A DNA stretch of 64,000 bases from Diploptera punctata (GCA_030220185.1 JASPKZ010007285.1:1057501-1121500), one strand, 5' to 3'. Numbered from the stretch's first letter, positions 52,795 to 63,712 are shown. Notes: generated from the letters alone by a model not told the origin. Numbers and translations are program-made.

Positions 52795-53540
52795 TCTTCT
52801 TCTTCCTTCCAAGTATTAGGCCAAGGCCTGTTACGATCCTATAGAATATTTGCCCTCCAGCGTTTCATAGGATGGCCCAGAGATCTTCGTCCTCTTGGTA
52901 TATAATTATAAACAGCTTTGGGGATCCGATTTGAACTCATTCTTTCAAGATGGTGTTTCCAGTTTAGTTGGTACTGTTTAATATATTCCAAAATTGGCGT
53001 AGTCTTCAATTCTTTTAAGATATCGGTGTTCCTTTTCCGATCCCATCTGGTGTAACCCGCTGTTCTGCGCATGAATCTCATTTCACAAGCCGTTATTCTG
53101 CTTTCATGTTGTATTTTTTAGCGTCCATGCTTCACTACCATAGCTCAACAATGGTCTAGTCAAAGTGTTATATAAACGTAATCTGGTGTTTTTTTTGTTT
53201 TGTACAGGGGATGGTTTCATACCTTGATTAATAATTCCCAAACTTTTATTGTAACTAGTAATTTTTTTCAGGGATATCCTATTCATCCCAGACAGAGAGC
53301 TAATATCCAAGATATTTAAATTGATTAGATGTCTCTAAAAATTTATTCTGGAGACAGATTTTACTTTGCATGGGGTCCTTCCCATGAAATGCCTTAATTT
53401 TAGTTTTGTTAATTGATTTTTCGATATTAAATTTGGCAATATATAATACATAAGAATATATATGTATGGAGATTAAACAAGATGGAGATTCTATGCCAGA
53501 CGTATTTGTTTGCCAATGATTTAAAACATTTATTTTCATC
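52795..53540 (-). mobile_element. LINE B copy
   Basis: Minus frames: FNIEKSINKTKIKAFHGKDP and QFKYLGY (53542-53300), MNRISLKKITSYNKSLGIIN, LRLYNTLTRPLLSYGSEAWT (53310-53104), RFMRRTAGYTRWDRKRNTDI, LERMSSNRIPKAVYNYIPRG, GRRSLGHPMKRWRANIL (53081-52839). The 3' end is aggccttggcctaatacttg with (GAA)n, complement at 52797-52830. Three frames, so inactive. Confidence 0.9.
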
Positions 53541-53619
53541 ATTAAATGTACAAAGTTAATTGAGATCCTTAGAAATCAAAGGTACAAGAAACAAATTGCT
53601 AATTTCAGAGTTCGTTGAA

Positions 53620-54320
53620 GGTTGTAGTAGACTATTTAACTCATTCCCCAATATGGTAGTCAATGACCAATCACGTTTCAACGAATTTTGTTTTACAACC
53701 AACGACAAACGTGTTTCACCTTGATCTTTATCGAATTATCTTTATCAGCTCCTGCTTTTGAGATAAAGAAAGCTCCTCCTTTTTTTAATATTCTGAACAG
53801 GTCAGAGCATTATTTTGCAGTGACTGACTCTCCAACAAATACATTGAATATAGCAAATAATGAACAGATTCCTTCGAACTACACATTTGACAATTGTGTT
53901 TTCAATAATTGTGTTTTTAAATAATGATTTTACTGAGCTTTTACTAAAAAAATTAACATATAATATTGTTTATAATATATAGTTTGATGTGATTCATTAT
54001 TTCTCCACTAGGGTGCATTCTTACAATATTGCGATCCTATTTAGCAATAAATAATATTATCACGTTGCAGAGAATAAACATAACCACACATTTCTGGTTT
54101 GTTTTCAAACATCACCTTTTACATTAAATATATATAAATATTTAAAAATACCGGTAACTATATTTAAATAACACTTTTGATTAAACAGCTTAATTTTAAT
54201 TCGTTTAATAGTCCTAACTAATGCCACCCTTGATTTACAAATCATCATGAGTCAATCCGTGACTCGTGAATTTATAAATGATTTGGAAACAATCGTGTCA
54301 TTACTTATGATAAAGCAGAT
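53620..54320 (+). repeat. Dispersed repeat R2 copy 2
   Basis: Starts gactatttaactcattcccc and runs through gtcaatgaccaatcacgttt, gaaagctcctcctttt, tgattcattatttctccact, gtttgttttcaaacatcacc to acttatgataa. Longest copy of R2; opposite orientation to copy 1. Non-coding. Confidence 0.87.
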
Positions 54321-54890
54321 ACTAATCTCTGTGTCCATTGTAAGCAAGTAAAAATCTGTCTGGTGCTGAAATCTAGTGGCTGAAAAGAAAACTGCTAACA
54401 CAATCACAATGTGGAGGGTCTCAACTTTAAACATTGTTGACTCAAAACTGAACTTTTGTTACCTACACCCCCAGCTTCTAAGGGTTTCAATTATAAATGA
54501 ATCAAACTCTGTTAAGCCTAAAATATTTTCCTTAATATTGAGTAAACTAATTTTGAAGTGATTTCGGTCTTTATAAAATTGAATTCAAGATCTTAGATTC
54601 AATATTATTTTTTTGAGTAGTTATCATTAGGGCTGGGATTTGTATGCAATAAAAGGTAAGGTTGCAACACACAAAGCTTGTATTATTCAACTGTTTGTAT
54701 GTGGAACAAAAACAAAAGACAGTCTAAAGTCTTACTTGTCACTATTCTATGTTGCAAAATTAAATTTAGTGCACACAAATCGTAGCCAGGTAGCATTGAC
54801 CTAATCCTTGAAAGGAAGAAGAAGAAAAAGAAGAAAAATCCTAGCCTTAGTTATTATAGTTAAATTGTAGTATGTTTTTTTTGGTATTTC
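54321..54890. other. Mostly unassigned; LINE B 3'-tail remnant
   Basis: 54796-54835 (gacctaatccttgaaaggaa gaagaagaaaaagaag) matches the LINE B 3' terminus; the rest is not recognised. Confidence 0.45.
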
Positions 54891-54929
54891 CTATAAAATT
54901 CCACTCATCATCATCTTATCGTGTCCTCC

Positions 54930-55640
54930 TTTCGAAAGGTCGTTTCGAAATGCGCCTCCAAACATCTCCAGCTTCCCATACTTTGTTTCTTTTTAGTTCT
55001 TCCCAGTCGTATTCTCTCTCTTGTAGACTTTACTTACCCATCTTTCTCGTGGTCTACCTCGTGGTCGTTTTCCTTGTATCTTGAGATTAAACAGTCTTTG
55101 TAGTAGTCTTTTCTTTTTCCATTCTTTTTAAACGTAAACCATTTTAGTCTACTTTTTCTATGTCTGTTGTTAATTTTTCTACACTTAATGTCTGCCTGAC
55201 TTTGTCATTCCTTATTCTATCTCTACTTGTTTTATGTATCATTTCACATTCTTCCCAGACGTATCCTCTCTCTTGTAGACTTTACTTCACTTGGTTAATC
55301 CATGTTTCTCATGGTCTACCTCGTGGTCGTTTTCCTTGTATCTTGAGATTAAACAGTCTTTGTAGTAGTCTTTCCTTATCCATTCTTTTTAAATGTCCAA
55401 ACCATAGTCAACTTTTTTCTATGTCTGTTGTTAATTTTTGTACACTTAATGTCACCCTTGTCATTCCTTATTCTATCTCCCCTTGTTTTATGTATCATTC
55501 CACGTAAGAATTCCATTTCTGTAGCTTGGATTCTGCTCGTGCCCTTTCTTTCTCCAATTCTCAACTGCATATGTTAGAACTGGTTTGAAACAAGTTTTAT
55601 ACATTGCCATTTTACTCTTGGTGGGTATATCTTTATTCCA
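54930..55640 (-). mobile_element. LINE D-type fragment with ~245-bp tandem duplication
   Basis: Blocks tacctcgtggtcgttttcct tgtatcttgagattaaacag and cttcccag(t/a)cgta occur twice, about 245 bp apart (54995-55195 and 55250-55445). Minus translation: NLKIQGKRPRGRPRERW, LQERGYVWEEC, DRIRNDKGDIKCTKINNRHR, KKLTMVWTFKKNG, and upstream MYKTCFKPVLTYAVE. Frames are broken repeatedly. Confidence 0.75.
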
Positions 55641-56239
55641 GATTAATTATTTAAACTTTTCTCTATTGTTTTACTGATTTCTGTTTGTATTTTCCTATTT
55701 GCTGTTTCGAAATAATACGGTTGGCAACGATGCTTCTCATGTTGTCCCATTCCTAACTGCAAGATATCATTAGACACATCTGTGCAGTGATCAACAGAAC
55801 AAGAGATGCAAACAGCTTACCTTTTGAAGAAGAGAAGCCACGTGTGCCAGCTGATCAGATCATCTCACATTTCACTCAAATCACTTGATATCACTTATAT
55901 ATTTCACTATCACAACAAAATATATTCATCACTAAACACACACAACATAAAAACACTTGGATACTTTCCTTAATTACAGAGGTTTGCATATTTCTTTATC
56001 GCAACAACGAGAGAATGTCTACAATGCGACGCCATTATATATGCGCGAACTGGATGAAAAACAGTACAGTTTTCATGCGCAAGGTGGCTTTATTACGTCA
56101 TGTTCCCGCTACAATATTAACCATGCAATAATACTTTCCTTTTATTTTAAAAACGCCTCTAAGACCATAAATATTTATTTTATTTAGGCCCTATTTTTAT
56201 AATTTTATTTATAGACTATTTTATATTTTATTTATGGAC
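55641..56239. other. No gene recognised
   Basis: No repeat partner in the window. The 76-codon plus frame 55957-56187 starts MDTFLNYRGLHISLSQQREN; its origin is unknown. Confidence 0.4.
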
Positions 56240-56580
56240 TAGTGCTTATGCTCTTTGCCTCTGGTCCTGAGGGTCGCGGGTTCAAACCCGGCCGGGGCCG
56301 ATGGATTTTTTTAGGATGGAAAAATCTAAGGAGCAAGTCCTCCGGGAGGAACTTTAAACTGTGGGTCCCGAGTCTGAAGATTTTTGGGCTTGTAAAAGAT
56401 CCTTAAGCCAGAATGAAAAGGCCTCTAAGCAACATTTACGAAATTTTCCCGTCCTACTACTACCATGGTTTCCTAGATGTCAGTATGAGGCGGAACGCTG
56501 ACCACGGACCACTCAAATGACATCTATATGAAAACAAGCGTAACTAAATTAGTATGGTTCAAATTCTTCCCTGTAGGGGG
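56240..56580 (+). mobile_element. SINE4 copy (tRNA-derived)
   Basis: tRNA-like head with B box gcgggttcaaacccggccgg (56275-ff), body aaactgtgggtcccgagtct, ggcctctaagcaacatttac, gtttcctagatgtcagtatg, end gcgtaactaaattagtatgg. Partner copy at 57175-58240. Confidence 0.8.
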
Positions 56581-56634
56581 AGAGCGCCTAAATTTCTGTT
56601 AAGGGAAACATGGGCTTACTAGATACAAGGTTTA

Positions 56635-57172
56635 TAGACCAAATGAAGGTAATTCTGAAGACGTTACTAGATTCAAATACCTAGGGACAATAATTGCAAA
56701 TAAGAATGGCATGAATAAACAAATTAATCATAGGTTCAATTCTGGAAATGCATTCTATTATGCCTTACAGGGACTCTTGTCATCCCAACTTCTCTGGAAA
56801 AACCCATTAAACTGAAAAAATATAAATTTGTTATTCTCCCAGTTATATTATACAGTAGCGAAATATGGTCTCTTAATTTAAGGGAGGAAAAAGGTTACGA
56901 GTATTTGAGAATAAAGTTCTTAGTATTTTTTTTTTGATCAGATAGAAATGAACATACAGACGAATGGAGAAAATTACAAAAAAGTTAGCTACATAGTCTT
57001 TATGCGAAACAAGATGTTACAAGAACAGTTAGGTCTCGTACTCCGCGATGAGCAGGACACGTGACACGAATAGGAAGTAAAGAGGGACATGAGACAACTC
57101 GTAGCAAAACCGGAGGGAAACGCCCTAGTAGGTAGGACAAGAATGAGGTGGGAGAATAACATTAACCATGTT
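56635..57172 (+). mobile_element. Decayed LINE A copy
   Basis: Nucleotide match from ttcaaatacctagggacaat through gaaatatggtctcttaattt aaggg to gagaataacattaaccatg, where SINE4 interrupts. No open frame remains. Confidence 0.8.
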
Positions 57173-57345
57173 TTGGGGGAGCCGCAGTAGACTAGTCGTT
57201 ATATTCCTTGCCTCTGGTCCCCAGGGTTGCGGGTTCAAACTCGGCCGGGGTCGTTTTATTTCTATGAATGGAAAATCCAAGGAGAAAGTCCTTGAGATAG
57301 ATTTTAAGCCGTGGGTCCCGAATCTTAAAATTTTCAACTAACTAA

Positions 57346-57715
57346 CTCACTAACACTATCGAACCCGTAGGTTCATGGCCGCGCTGACATAACCTCTCCA
57401 TATATCCCTATCCTGAGCTAATGTTTTCCAGTCATCCACTGTATAATCTACTTCCCTCAAATCATAGTTAATGTTATTCTCCCACCTCATTCTTGGTCTA
57501 TCGACTGGGTGTTTTCCCTCTGGTTTTCCTACAAGAAGCTTCCATGCATGTCTTTCATTCTCCATTCGTGCAACTTGTCCTACCCATCGCAGTCTACCAG
57601 ACTTAACTGTTCTTATTATATCTGGCTTCCTATAGAGACCATGTAGTTCACTGTTATGTAGTCTTCTCCATTCACCTGTCTGTTTATTTCTCTTTGGTCC
57701 AAAAATTCTCCTAAG
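57346..57715 (-). mobile_element. LINE A 3' fragment inserted in SINE4
   Basis: Minus frame 57721-57356: RIFGPKRNKQTGEWRRLHNS, GLYRKPDIIRTVKSGRLRWV, GQVARMENERHAWKLLVGKP, GKHPVDRPRMRWENNINYDL, REVDYTVDDWKTLAQDRDIW, stop after MNLRVR. One uninterrupted frame of about 120 codons. Confidence 0.9.
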
Positions 57716-58020
57716 GGGCACGCCGTAGCGTAATGGTTAAGGTACTGCGCTACAAGCCAGAAGGTCGCGGGTTCAAGTCCCGGTGGGGTCAGGATTTTTA
57801 AACTGACCCAAACTTTCTGGCGGCACTATGGCCCTGGGGTCGACTCAGCCTCTAACGGAAATGAGTACCAGACGCTTGTTCTGGGGGTAAAGGCGGCCGT
57901 GACGCAGGGCTGACTACCCGCCTGACATCAAGTGCCGATTGTCTAGAAAAAAATGGGAGCCTTAACCTCCCACTACCCCAAGGGCCTCCTAAGGCCTGTC
58001 GTGGGATAACTTTACTTTTA
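57716..58020 (+). mobile_element. SINE3, most complete copy
   Basis: Head ggcacgccgtagcgtaatgg ttaaggtactgcgctacaag, B box gcgggttcaagtcccggtgg, body aaactttctggcggcactat, gaaatgagtaccagacgctt, ggtaaaggcggccgtgacgc, end cccaagggcctcctaaggcc tgtcgtgggataac, tail tttacttttac. Possible duplication CTCCTAAG (about 57709-57716) / CTCTTAAG (about 58020-58027). Confidence 0.9.
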
Positions 58021-58240
58021 CTCTTAAGTTTATCAAACTAGTAAAAGATATCTTAGACTTGAAAAAGAAGCAACATTTACCGACCATCGTCTTAGTAATA
58101 ACTTGGTTGCCTACCAGATGTCTCAGTGGGTCCGTATGTTGACTACATCTGTAGGGAAAAAATGTAACTAAATTAGCTTGGTCTAGTAACTCCCAACAAA
58201 TGAAAGTCTAAGGCCCAACACTGGGCTGTTACACCATTGT

Positions 58241-58586
58241 AGATAGATCATTACGTACGTCTTCAGATGGAGATCTAGATTTTTTTTCTGCTGAGTAAAT
58301 TAGCATAAATATTCACAAGAAAGTTGGGGTAACTCATGGAGAGATGCCTCTTATTGAATTTTCCTACAGAAGCTTATGTTCTGAATATTAACTAGAAAAT
58401 TTAAATATATTGACACAAATTCAATTTCAACCCCTTCCCAATTCAATTTAACAATTCATCCCATTTTATTATTTTTCTATAAGACAATTCTAATGGTTTC
58501 CCTTCGGCAAAGGGAATTTATTTTTAAATACCGCGGGATGACCACCCCTAATTTTTAACAGCATGTAGTAATAGTGTCTCAGGGAA
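58241..58586. other. No gene recognised
   Basis: Unassigned AT-rich DNA. Confidence 0.5.
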
Positions 58587-58760
58587 CGATCTCGACGGTC
58601 TAGCGGTAACCCCAGCTTGCCTCTCGCTGTAAAGATCGCGGTTCAAACACGACTTCTGCGTCAATATTACACCGTTTGTCAATTTTTCTTCTCTCTTTGG
58701 AAATCCCTGACCTTTTATATCATGGTCTCTCCGACTCCAAAATAGTTGAAAATGAGGCAA
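58587..58760 (+). mobile_element. SINE5-like tRNA-derived sequence
   Basis: A-box-like gacggtctagcggtaacccc and B-box-like cgcggttcaaacacgac about 45 bases apart, followed by a unique body ending tccgactccaaaatag. Only one copy here, so repeat status is unproven. Confidence 0.5.
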
Positions 58761-58855
58761 TAAAATATATAACCAAGTTCTAGAGACATATCATTTTTAT
58801 ATTATACATTTTATTTTCGTTATCAAGCCTATAATGTGTTTAATCATTTTCTAGT

Positions 58856-58856
58856 A

Positions 58857-58910
<54 letters not shown>

Positions 58911-58965
58911 GTAATAATAGTAATAATAATAATAAAAATAATAATAACAATAATAATAATTTATT
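58856..58965. repeat. AAT microsatellite
   Basis: (TAA)n of about 100 bases with scattered GT/AC changes. Confidence 0.97.
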
Positions 58966-58984
58966 TATATACAGAATTTTAATG

Positions 58985-59615
58985 TTTACACATCTTTCTC
59001 TGCCTAAAGTTCCCCCTCAGGGGTACTCATCTAGGGGATATGTGTATGGCGACCACAAGGTGCCCAAGCTGTGCAAAACATTTCTTCCACTTACTTGTGT
59101 TTTGCACTCTTTTAACTTTACTATCTAACCTCTCTTGGTTAACTCTTGTTTTTTTGACGCCGACGCTATTAGGGCATCCGAGGGCTAGGGAGTCTTTCCT
59201 TTCTTCCATTTATTCTTTCCTTTATTTTCTTTTCTTCTCCAGAAAAGCCTGACCAGAGGCTATAAGATGACAGCCCCATCACTGGTCTTACCTTCCTTTG
59301 GCCAGCAACCAATCGAAGGGACTATTATTATGCTTTCAAGTCTTATACGAGAATTTCCCTCAAACGCTGGAGGGAAAATTTTCTATAGGATCGTAACAGG
59401 CCTTGGCCTAATACTTGGAAGGAAGAAGAAGAAGAAGTTTCATTTTTCTTCTCCACTCGTCTCTCTCCACCCAATCCATGCCCTCCAGTCCTCTTGCTCT
59501 CATTCCAGTTCTTATTTCCTGCATCCACGAATTTCGAGGTCTTCCTCTCCTCCTTCTTCCAGGTGGACACCATTCCAATCTTTTCCTGGGTAATCTTTCT
59601 TCTTGCATTCGTCGT
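58985..59615 (-). mobile_element. LINE D copy split by a LINE B-tailed element
   Basis: 59608-59441 (minus): MQEERLPRKRLEWCPPGRRR, RGRPRNSWMQEIRTGMRARG, LEGMDWVERDEWRRKMK. The 3' end continues at 58985-59005 (cacatctttctctgcctaaa). The join is aagtt|tcattttt. AAT microsatellites lie on both sides (58856-58965, 59617-59650). Confidence 0.85.
59006..59440 (+). mobile_element. LINE B-tailed SINE-like element, copy 1
   Basis: Starts ccccctcaggggtactcatc taggggatatgtg and includes cgaccacaaggtgcccaagc, tccgagggctagggagtctt and the inverted core aggctataagatgacagccc c. It ends in ctggagggaaaattttctat aggatcgtaacaggccttgg cctaatacttgg and (GAA)n, the LINE B 3' end. Flanks share AAGTT. Confidence 0.88.
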
Positions 59616-59616
59616 G

Positions 59617-59650
<34 letters not shown>
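59617..59650. repeat. AAT microsatellite
   Basis: (AAT)n at the 5' edge of the LINE D copy. Confidence 0.97.
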
Positions 59651-59652
<2 letters not shown>

Positions 59653-60603
59653 TTTATCATCATTAATATGTTATTATTTTGCATTTCCTAATCTGTGTAC
59701 ATTATGAAACAGGCTATTGTGTTATTAATTAACTATAGGTTTAACAATGTCTATATGCTTTTTAACTTCATAATGTGTTACAGTAAGGAGATGCACTATC
59801 TCCTCTACTATTCAATTTTGTATCAGAGCATGCCATCAAATCTTTACAGCATGAAGAAGGCCTACGACTCTTTAATAAGCTGTTATGTACGCTGATGATG
59901 TATAATTAGGCGATAGAGAAGAGATATTAAGGGTCAACACGCACACACTACTGAATAAAGCTATGAAATTGGGACGGGAAATAAATATCAATAAAACTAG
60001 ATATATAGTCCCATATAGATGTACAGTATATAATGCAAATGGACAGTTAATGACAAATGAGGGAAATTTTGAAGAGGTGGCTGAATTGAAATACCTAGGA
60101 ATAATAATTAGAAATAGGAATGTGATGAAAAAAAAAAGGAACAAAACATAGGAGGCTCAATTCTGGAAATGCGTGCTATTGTGCATTACAAGGACTCTTG
60201 TCGTCCGAGGTTCTCTAAAAAAAAAAGTTAATCTGAAAATATATAAAAGTGATATTCTGCCAGTTATTTTATGGATGCGAAAGATGGACTCTTACTTTAA
60301 AGGGAGGAGAGAATATTACGAGTATTTTAAAATAATGTTCTTATGACATTTTTGTACCAAAGAGAGATAAACAGACAGGCGAATGGAGAAGACTACATAA
60401 CAGTAAGCTACATGATCTTTAGCAAACCAGCCATAATTAGAGCACTTAAGTCTCATAGAGTGTGATGGGCAGGACATGTGGCACGAATGTGGAGTGAAAG
60501 AGAGACACATAAAGTTGTCGTAGAAAAACCTGAGGGAAAGCACCTAGTATATAGGACATGAACAAGGTAGGAGTATAACAATCATGATTTGAGGGAGGTA
60601 GAA

Positions 60604-61035
60604 GGGACCCTCAGGGGTCCTCATCTAGGGGATATGTGGATGGCGACCACAAGGTGCCCAAGCTTTGCAAAACATTTCTTCCACTTACTTGTGTTTTGCA
60701 CTCTTTTAACTTTACTATCTAACCTCTCTTGCTTAACTCTTGTTTTTTTCGACCTCCGACGCTATTAGGGTATCCGAGGGCTAGGGAGTCTCTCATTTCT
60801 TCCATTTCTTCTTTACTTTATTTTCTTTTCTTCTCCAGAAAAGCCTGACCAGAGGCTATAAGATGGCAGCCCCATCACTGGTCTTGCCTTCCTTTGGCCA
60901 GCAACCAATCGAAGGGACTATTATTATGCTTTCAAGTCTTATACGAGAATTTCCCTCGAACGTTGGAGGGAAAATTTTCTATAGGATCGTAACAGGCCTT
61001 GGCCTAATACTTGGAAGGAAGAAGAAGAAGAAGAA
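60604..61035 (+). mobile_element. LINE B-tailed SINE-like element, copy 2
   Basis: Same plan as copy 1: accctcaggggtcctcatct, gcgaccacaaggtgcccaag, aggctataagatggcagccc c, caaccaatcgaagggactat, ending aggatcgtaacaggccttgg cctaatacttggaagg (GAA)n. Confidence 0.9.
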
Positions 61036-61046
61036 GATAATACAGG

Positions 61047-61566
61047 GCCCTCAGGAGTCCCCATCTAGGGGATATGTGGATGGCGACCACAAGGTGCCCA
61101 AGCTGAGAAAAACATTGCTTCCACTTACTTGTGTTTTGTTCCTTACTTTTATCTTTAACCGATCTGGTATTTCTTCCTTTCTTCCACTTACTTATACCAC
61201 ACTCTTTTAACTTTACTATCTAACCTATCTTGGTTAACTCTTGTTTTTTTCGACCTCGACGCTATTAGGGCATCCGAGGGCTAGGGAGTCTTTCCTTTCT
61301 TCCATTTCTTTATTTTCTTTTCTTCTCCAGAAAAGCCTGACCAGAGGCTATACGATGGCAGCCCCATCACTGGTCTTGCCTTCCTTTAGCCAGCAACCAA
61401 TCGAAGGGACTATTATTATGCTTTCAAGTCTTATACGAGGATTTGCTGGAAGGATCAAATTTGACGAAGAACCATGGGCCGTCCTATGAAACGCTGGAGG
61501 GAAAATGTTCTATAGGATCGTAACAGGCCTTGGCCTAATACTTGGAAGGAAGAAGAAGAAGAAGAA
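61047..61566 (+). mobile_element. LINE B-tailed SINE-like element, copy 3 (long form)
   Basis: Probable duplication GATAATACAGG (61036-61046) / GATAATGCAGG (61567-61577). It retains two segments missing from copies 1 and 2: tttatctttaaccgatctgg (also at 15160, inverted) and, before the tail, gggccgtcctatgaaacgct gg (the GRPMKRW codons of LINE B). It is therefore closer to the LINE B parent. Confidence 0.9.
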
Positions 61567-61650
61567 GATAATGCAGGAGATGATAAGAAGACAGGGATGT
61601 AGCTTATATCCGCGTGGCCATGAACCTACTGGTTCGATACTGCCAGTGAG

Positions 61651-62130
61651 TTAGTTAATTAGAATTGGAGATATAGTTTTTTTATCACTAGTTTATTTTA
61701 CCTGTTTTCAGATGTATCCGCTCTAACTATTGTTAGGTACTGTACTACAGTGGAATGGAGATCAGTTTCTCTGTCAGTCAGACGAGAAGGTTGGATTCTA
61801 CAGTAGACACGTTTACAACTGATGGGGGTGGAACACGGGGGTGGGAAGTTAGATCGATGTTAAAAGTGGCGTTGTCCACTCGAGTCCCTGAAACAGGTCA
61901 GGTGGCCCCCGGACTCATGTGAATGTCAAGGAAATTGCTTTTGACACGTGATGGACATATTTAATATGTTTCTTTACATCGAGTGTATACAGGAGGCCAT
62001 GCACTATGTCAACTATTTGCTCTACACCAATAACCACATTATAGCTTATCTTCTTTACATATAAATATTCAACCTGCGTATGTTTGAACTCAAAAAACAC
62101 AAAAAGTATTTGTTCGATTGTTATGAAATT
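61651..62130. other. No gene recognised
   Basis: Unassigned. The minus frame 62142-61915 has no motif. Confidence 0.45.
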
Positions 62131-62515
62131 TTGTACATACATATTTTCAGGTACGGCGAATGTTTAATAACAATATATTTTTCTCCAAAATCATTAGGTA
62201 TAGGAGTTCACCTGAAACGAAAATAAAAAAAGTCCCTCCAGCGGTCGCAATTTTTCATGTTTCACAACGAAACTCGGTATATTCTATTAAAATAAACCTA
62301 TGCAAATATTGTCCAAAAATCAGCGAAATCCGGACTTTAGAACTGGGAGTTAACCTCAAATCCGAAATAAAAAAGAATAGACTAGCAACCGCCATATTCT
62401 ATTCGTCGCAATGCATTACATGCAATTCAATTTTTTTTAATTTATTCAACTGACAATCGAAACACATATTTCTTTTATTTAGGCGAAGTAGCACACGCCG
62501 GGTATTCGCTAGTCT
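62131..62515 (+). mobile_element. Helitron-like module with terminal hairpin
   Basis: The module matches those at 35270-35930: attaggtataggagttcacc tgaaacgaaaat, gcggtcgcaatttttcatgt, gttaacctcaaatccgaaat, caaccgccatattc. It ends tttatttaggcgaagtagca cacgccgggtattcgctagt. Confidence 0.5.
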
Positions 62516-62575
62516 TTATACCCTACTAGCTAATACCAGGCGTGTGCTGCTACGCCTAAATAAATGAAAATTAAT
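62476..62575. repeat. Palindromic junction of two element ends
   Basis: tttatttaggcgaagtagca cacgccgggtattcgctag is mirrored, after a 13-base spacer, by ctagctaataccaggcgtgt gctgctacgcctaaataaa. The two are reverse complements at most positions. Confidence 0.85.
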
Positions 62576-63050
62576 GTGCTTTTATGTTTAATTGAATAAG
62601 TAAAAGGAAAAATAATATTAAATTTATATTTTTTAGATACCCAGTGCTGATTACCCGGCGTTGCCCGGGAATCTATCTACTTATCCGGATATTCTTGACA
62701 TAAATGAGCTGAAATATGAAAATTAAGGTGTTTTATGTTTAGTTACATAAGTGGGAGGAAAATTTATATCTTAATTATTTTTAGATACCCCGTGCTGATT
62801 ACCCGGCGTTGTCCGGGAATCTACTCATCCCGATCTTCTTGGCATAAATGAGCTGAAAGACAAATTCGTTATTGTGAGCTATTCGTAAAAGAATACCCGC
62901 CATGTGCTGCTATGCTTGCATAGAAATCTACGTACTTGTCTCCATCTTCTTAGCATCAATGAAAGACAAAAATGGTTATTGTGAGCTGTCTGTAAGAGAA
63001 AAACATATGCTGTCGCGGAATTTTTTGTAGAGATTTTTGAGATATTCAAT
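62576..63050 (-). repeat. ~148-bp repeats with CCCGGCGTTGCCCGGG hairpins
   Basis: gtgctgattacccggcgttg cccgggaatcta occurs at 62644 and 62792, with a decayed third (gtgctgctatgcttgcatag, 62904). Shared flanks include cttgacataaatgagctgaa and ttatgttta. The hairpin CCCGG-CGTTG-CCGGG is typical of small insect transposon ends. Confidence 0.65.
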
Positions 63051-63264
63051 TCTGTGTACATTAATTTTGTGTATTTGTTATGGTTTAGGCAGCGTAAGCC
63101 ATTTAAGCGTCCAAAGAGCTACGTTTTTTTCACGTTTTCCACTAAAAGGGGCGATTTAGGAGTTGAGTATCACAAATCTCTTATAGCTTATATTCATCCC
63201 GGGAATCTCCTGAACATTTTTCGAAAAGCCCCATCACAATCGGATCAACGGTATGACCGCGCAT

Positions 63265-63312
63265 AAAGAACGAACAAACAAACAAACATACAAACAAACC
63301 AACAAACGTTCA
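63265..63312. repeat. (CAAA)n-rich tract
   Basis: gaacgaacaaacaaacaaac followed by similar repeats. Confidence 0.9.
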
Positions 63313-63329
63313 AATTTATATAATTGATA

Positions 63330-63505
63330 TAAAATAGCCTGCGTATGTTTGTTAAATAGGCCAAAAAAATTATAAATCCCTCAACTGATCTTTATAAAAA
63401 AATGTACATAATTTTTTTTCAAGTACACCGAGCGTGTAGCATCTGTCTGATATGCTATAAAACTATTAGGTGTGAGAGTACACCTGAAAAGAAAATAAAT
63501 AAACA
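63330..63505 (+). mobile_element. Partial Helitron-like module
   Basis: gcctgcgtatgtttgttaaa (cf. acctgcgtatgtttgaactc, 62072), tcaagtacaccgagcgtgta, ctattaggtgtgagagtaca cctgaaaag. Ends where the FB2 arm begins. Confidence 0.55.
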
Positions 63506-63509
63506 ATAT

Positions 63510-63712
63510 TTAAAAAAAAACTAAAACGACACGCTTTATTAGAAAACCGAACTAAAACATGAAAAATAATATTAATTTCCAACGCGCTTGGGATAAAATT
63601 AAAGTTGTCAACAAAAAAATAATCTCCAACACATCTAGAATAAAACTAGAGTTATCTACAAAAAAATAATTTTGCCATCAAAAGTGTGGGATGCACCATA
63701 TCAATTAATATA
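63510..63712 (-). repeat. Single arm of foldback FB2
   Basis: aaaacgacacgctttattag, ctccaacacatctagaataa, aaagtgtgggatgc and ccatatcaattaatatattt match one arm and part of the loop of 20740-21172. Confidence 0.8.

Larger units (their letters stand above)
57175..58240 (+). mobile_element. SINE4 copy split by LINE A and SINE3
   Basis: 57175-57340: gagccgcagtagactagtcg, B box gcgggttcaaactcggccgg, gccgtgggtcccgaatctta. 58031-58240 continues actagtaaaagatatcttag, caacatttaccgaccatcgt, gtaactaaattagcttggtc. Together these match the 56240 copy. Confidence 0.75.
59765..61650 (+). mobile_element. LINE A copy holding two LINE B-tailed elements
   Basis: 59765-60600: YADD region decayed (ctgttatgtacgctgatgat), EININKTRYIVPYRCTVYNA, NGQLMTNEGNFEEVAELKYL, then frameshifted to the MRWENN-type region. 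61036-61046 and 61567-61650 hold the rest: gataagaagacagggatgta, atccgcgtggccatgaacct, tail gtgagttagttaattag. Confidence 0.83.
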
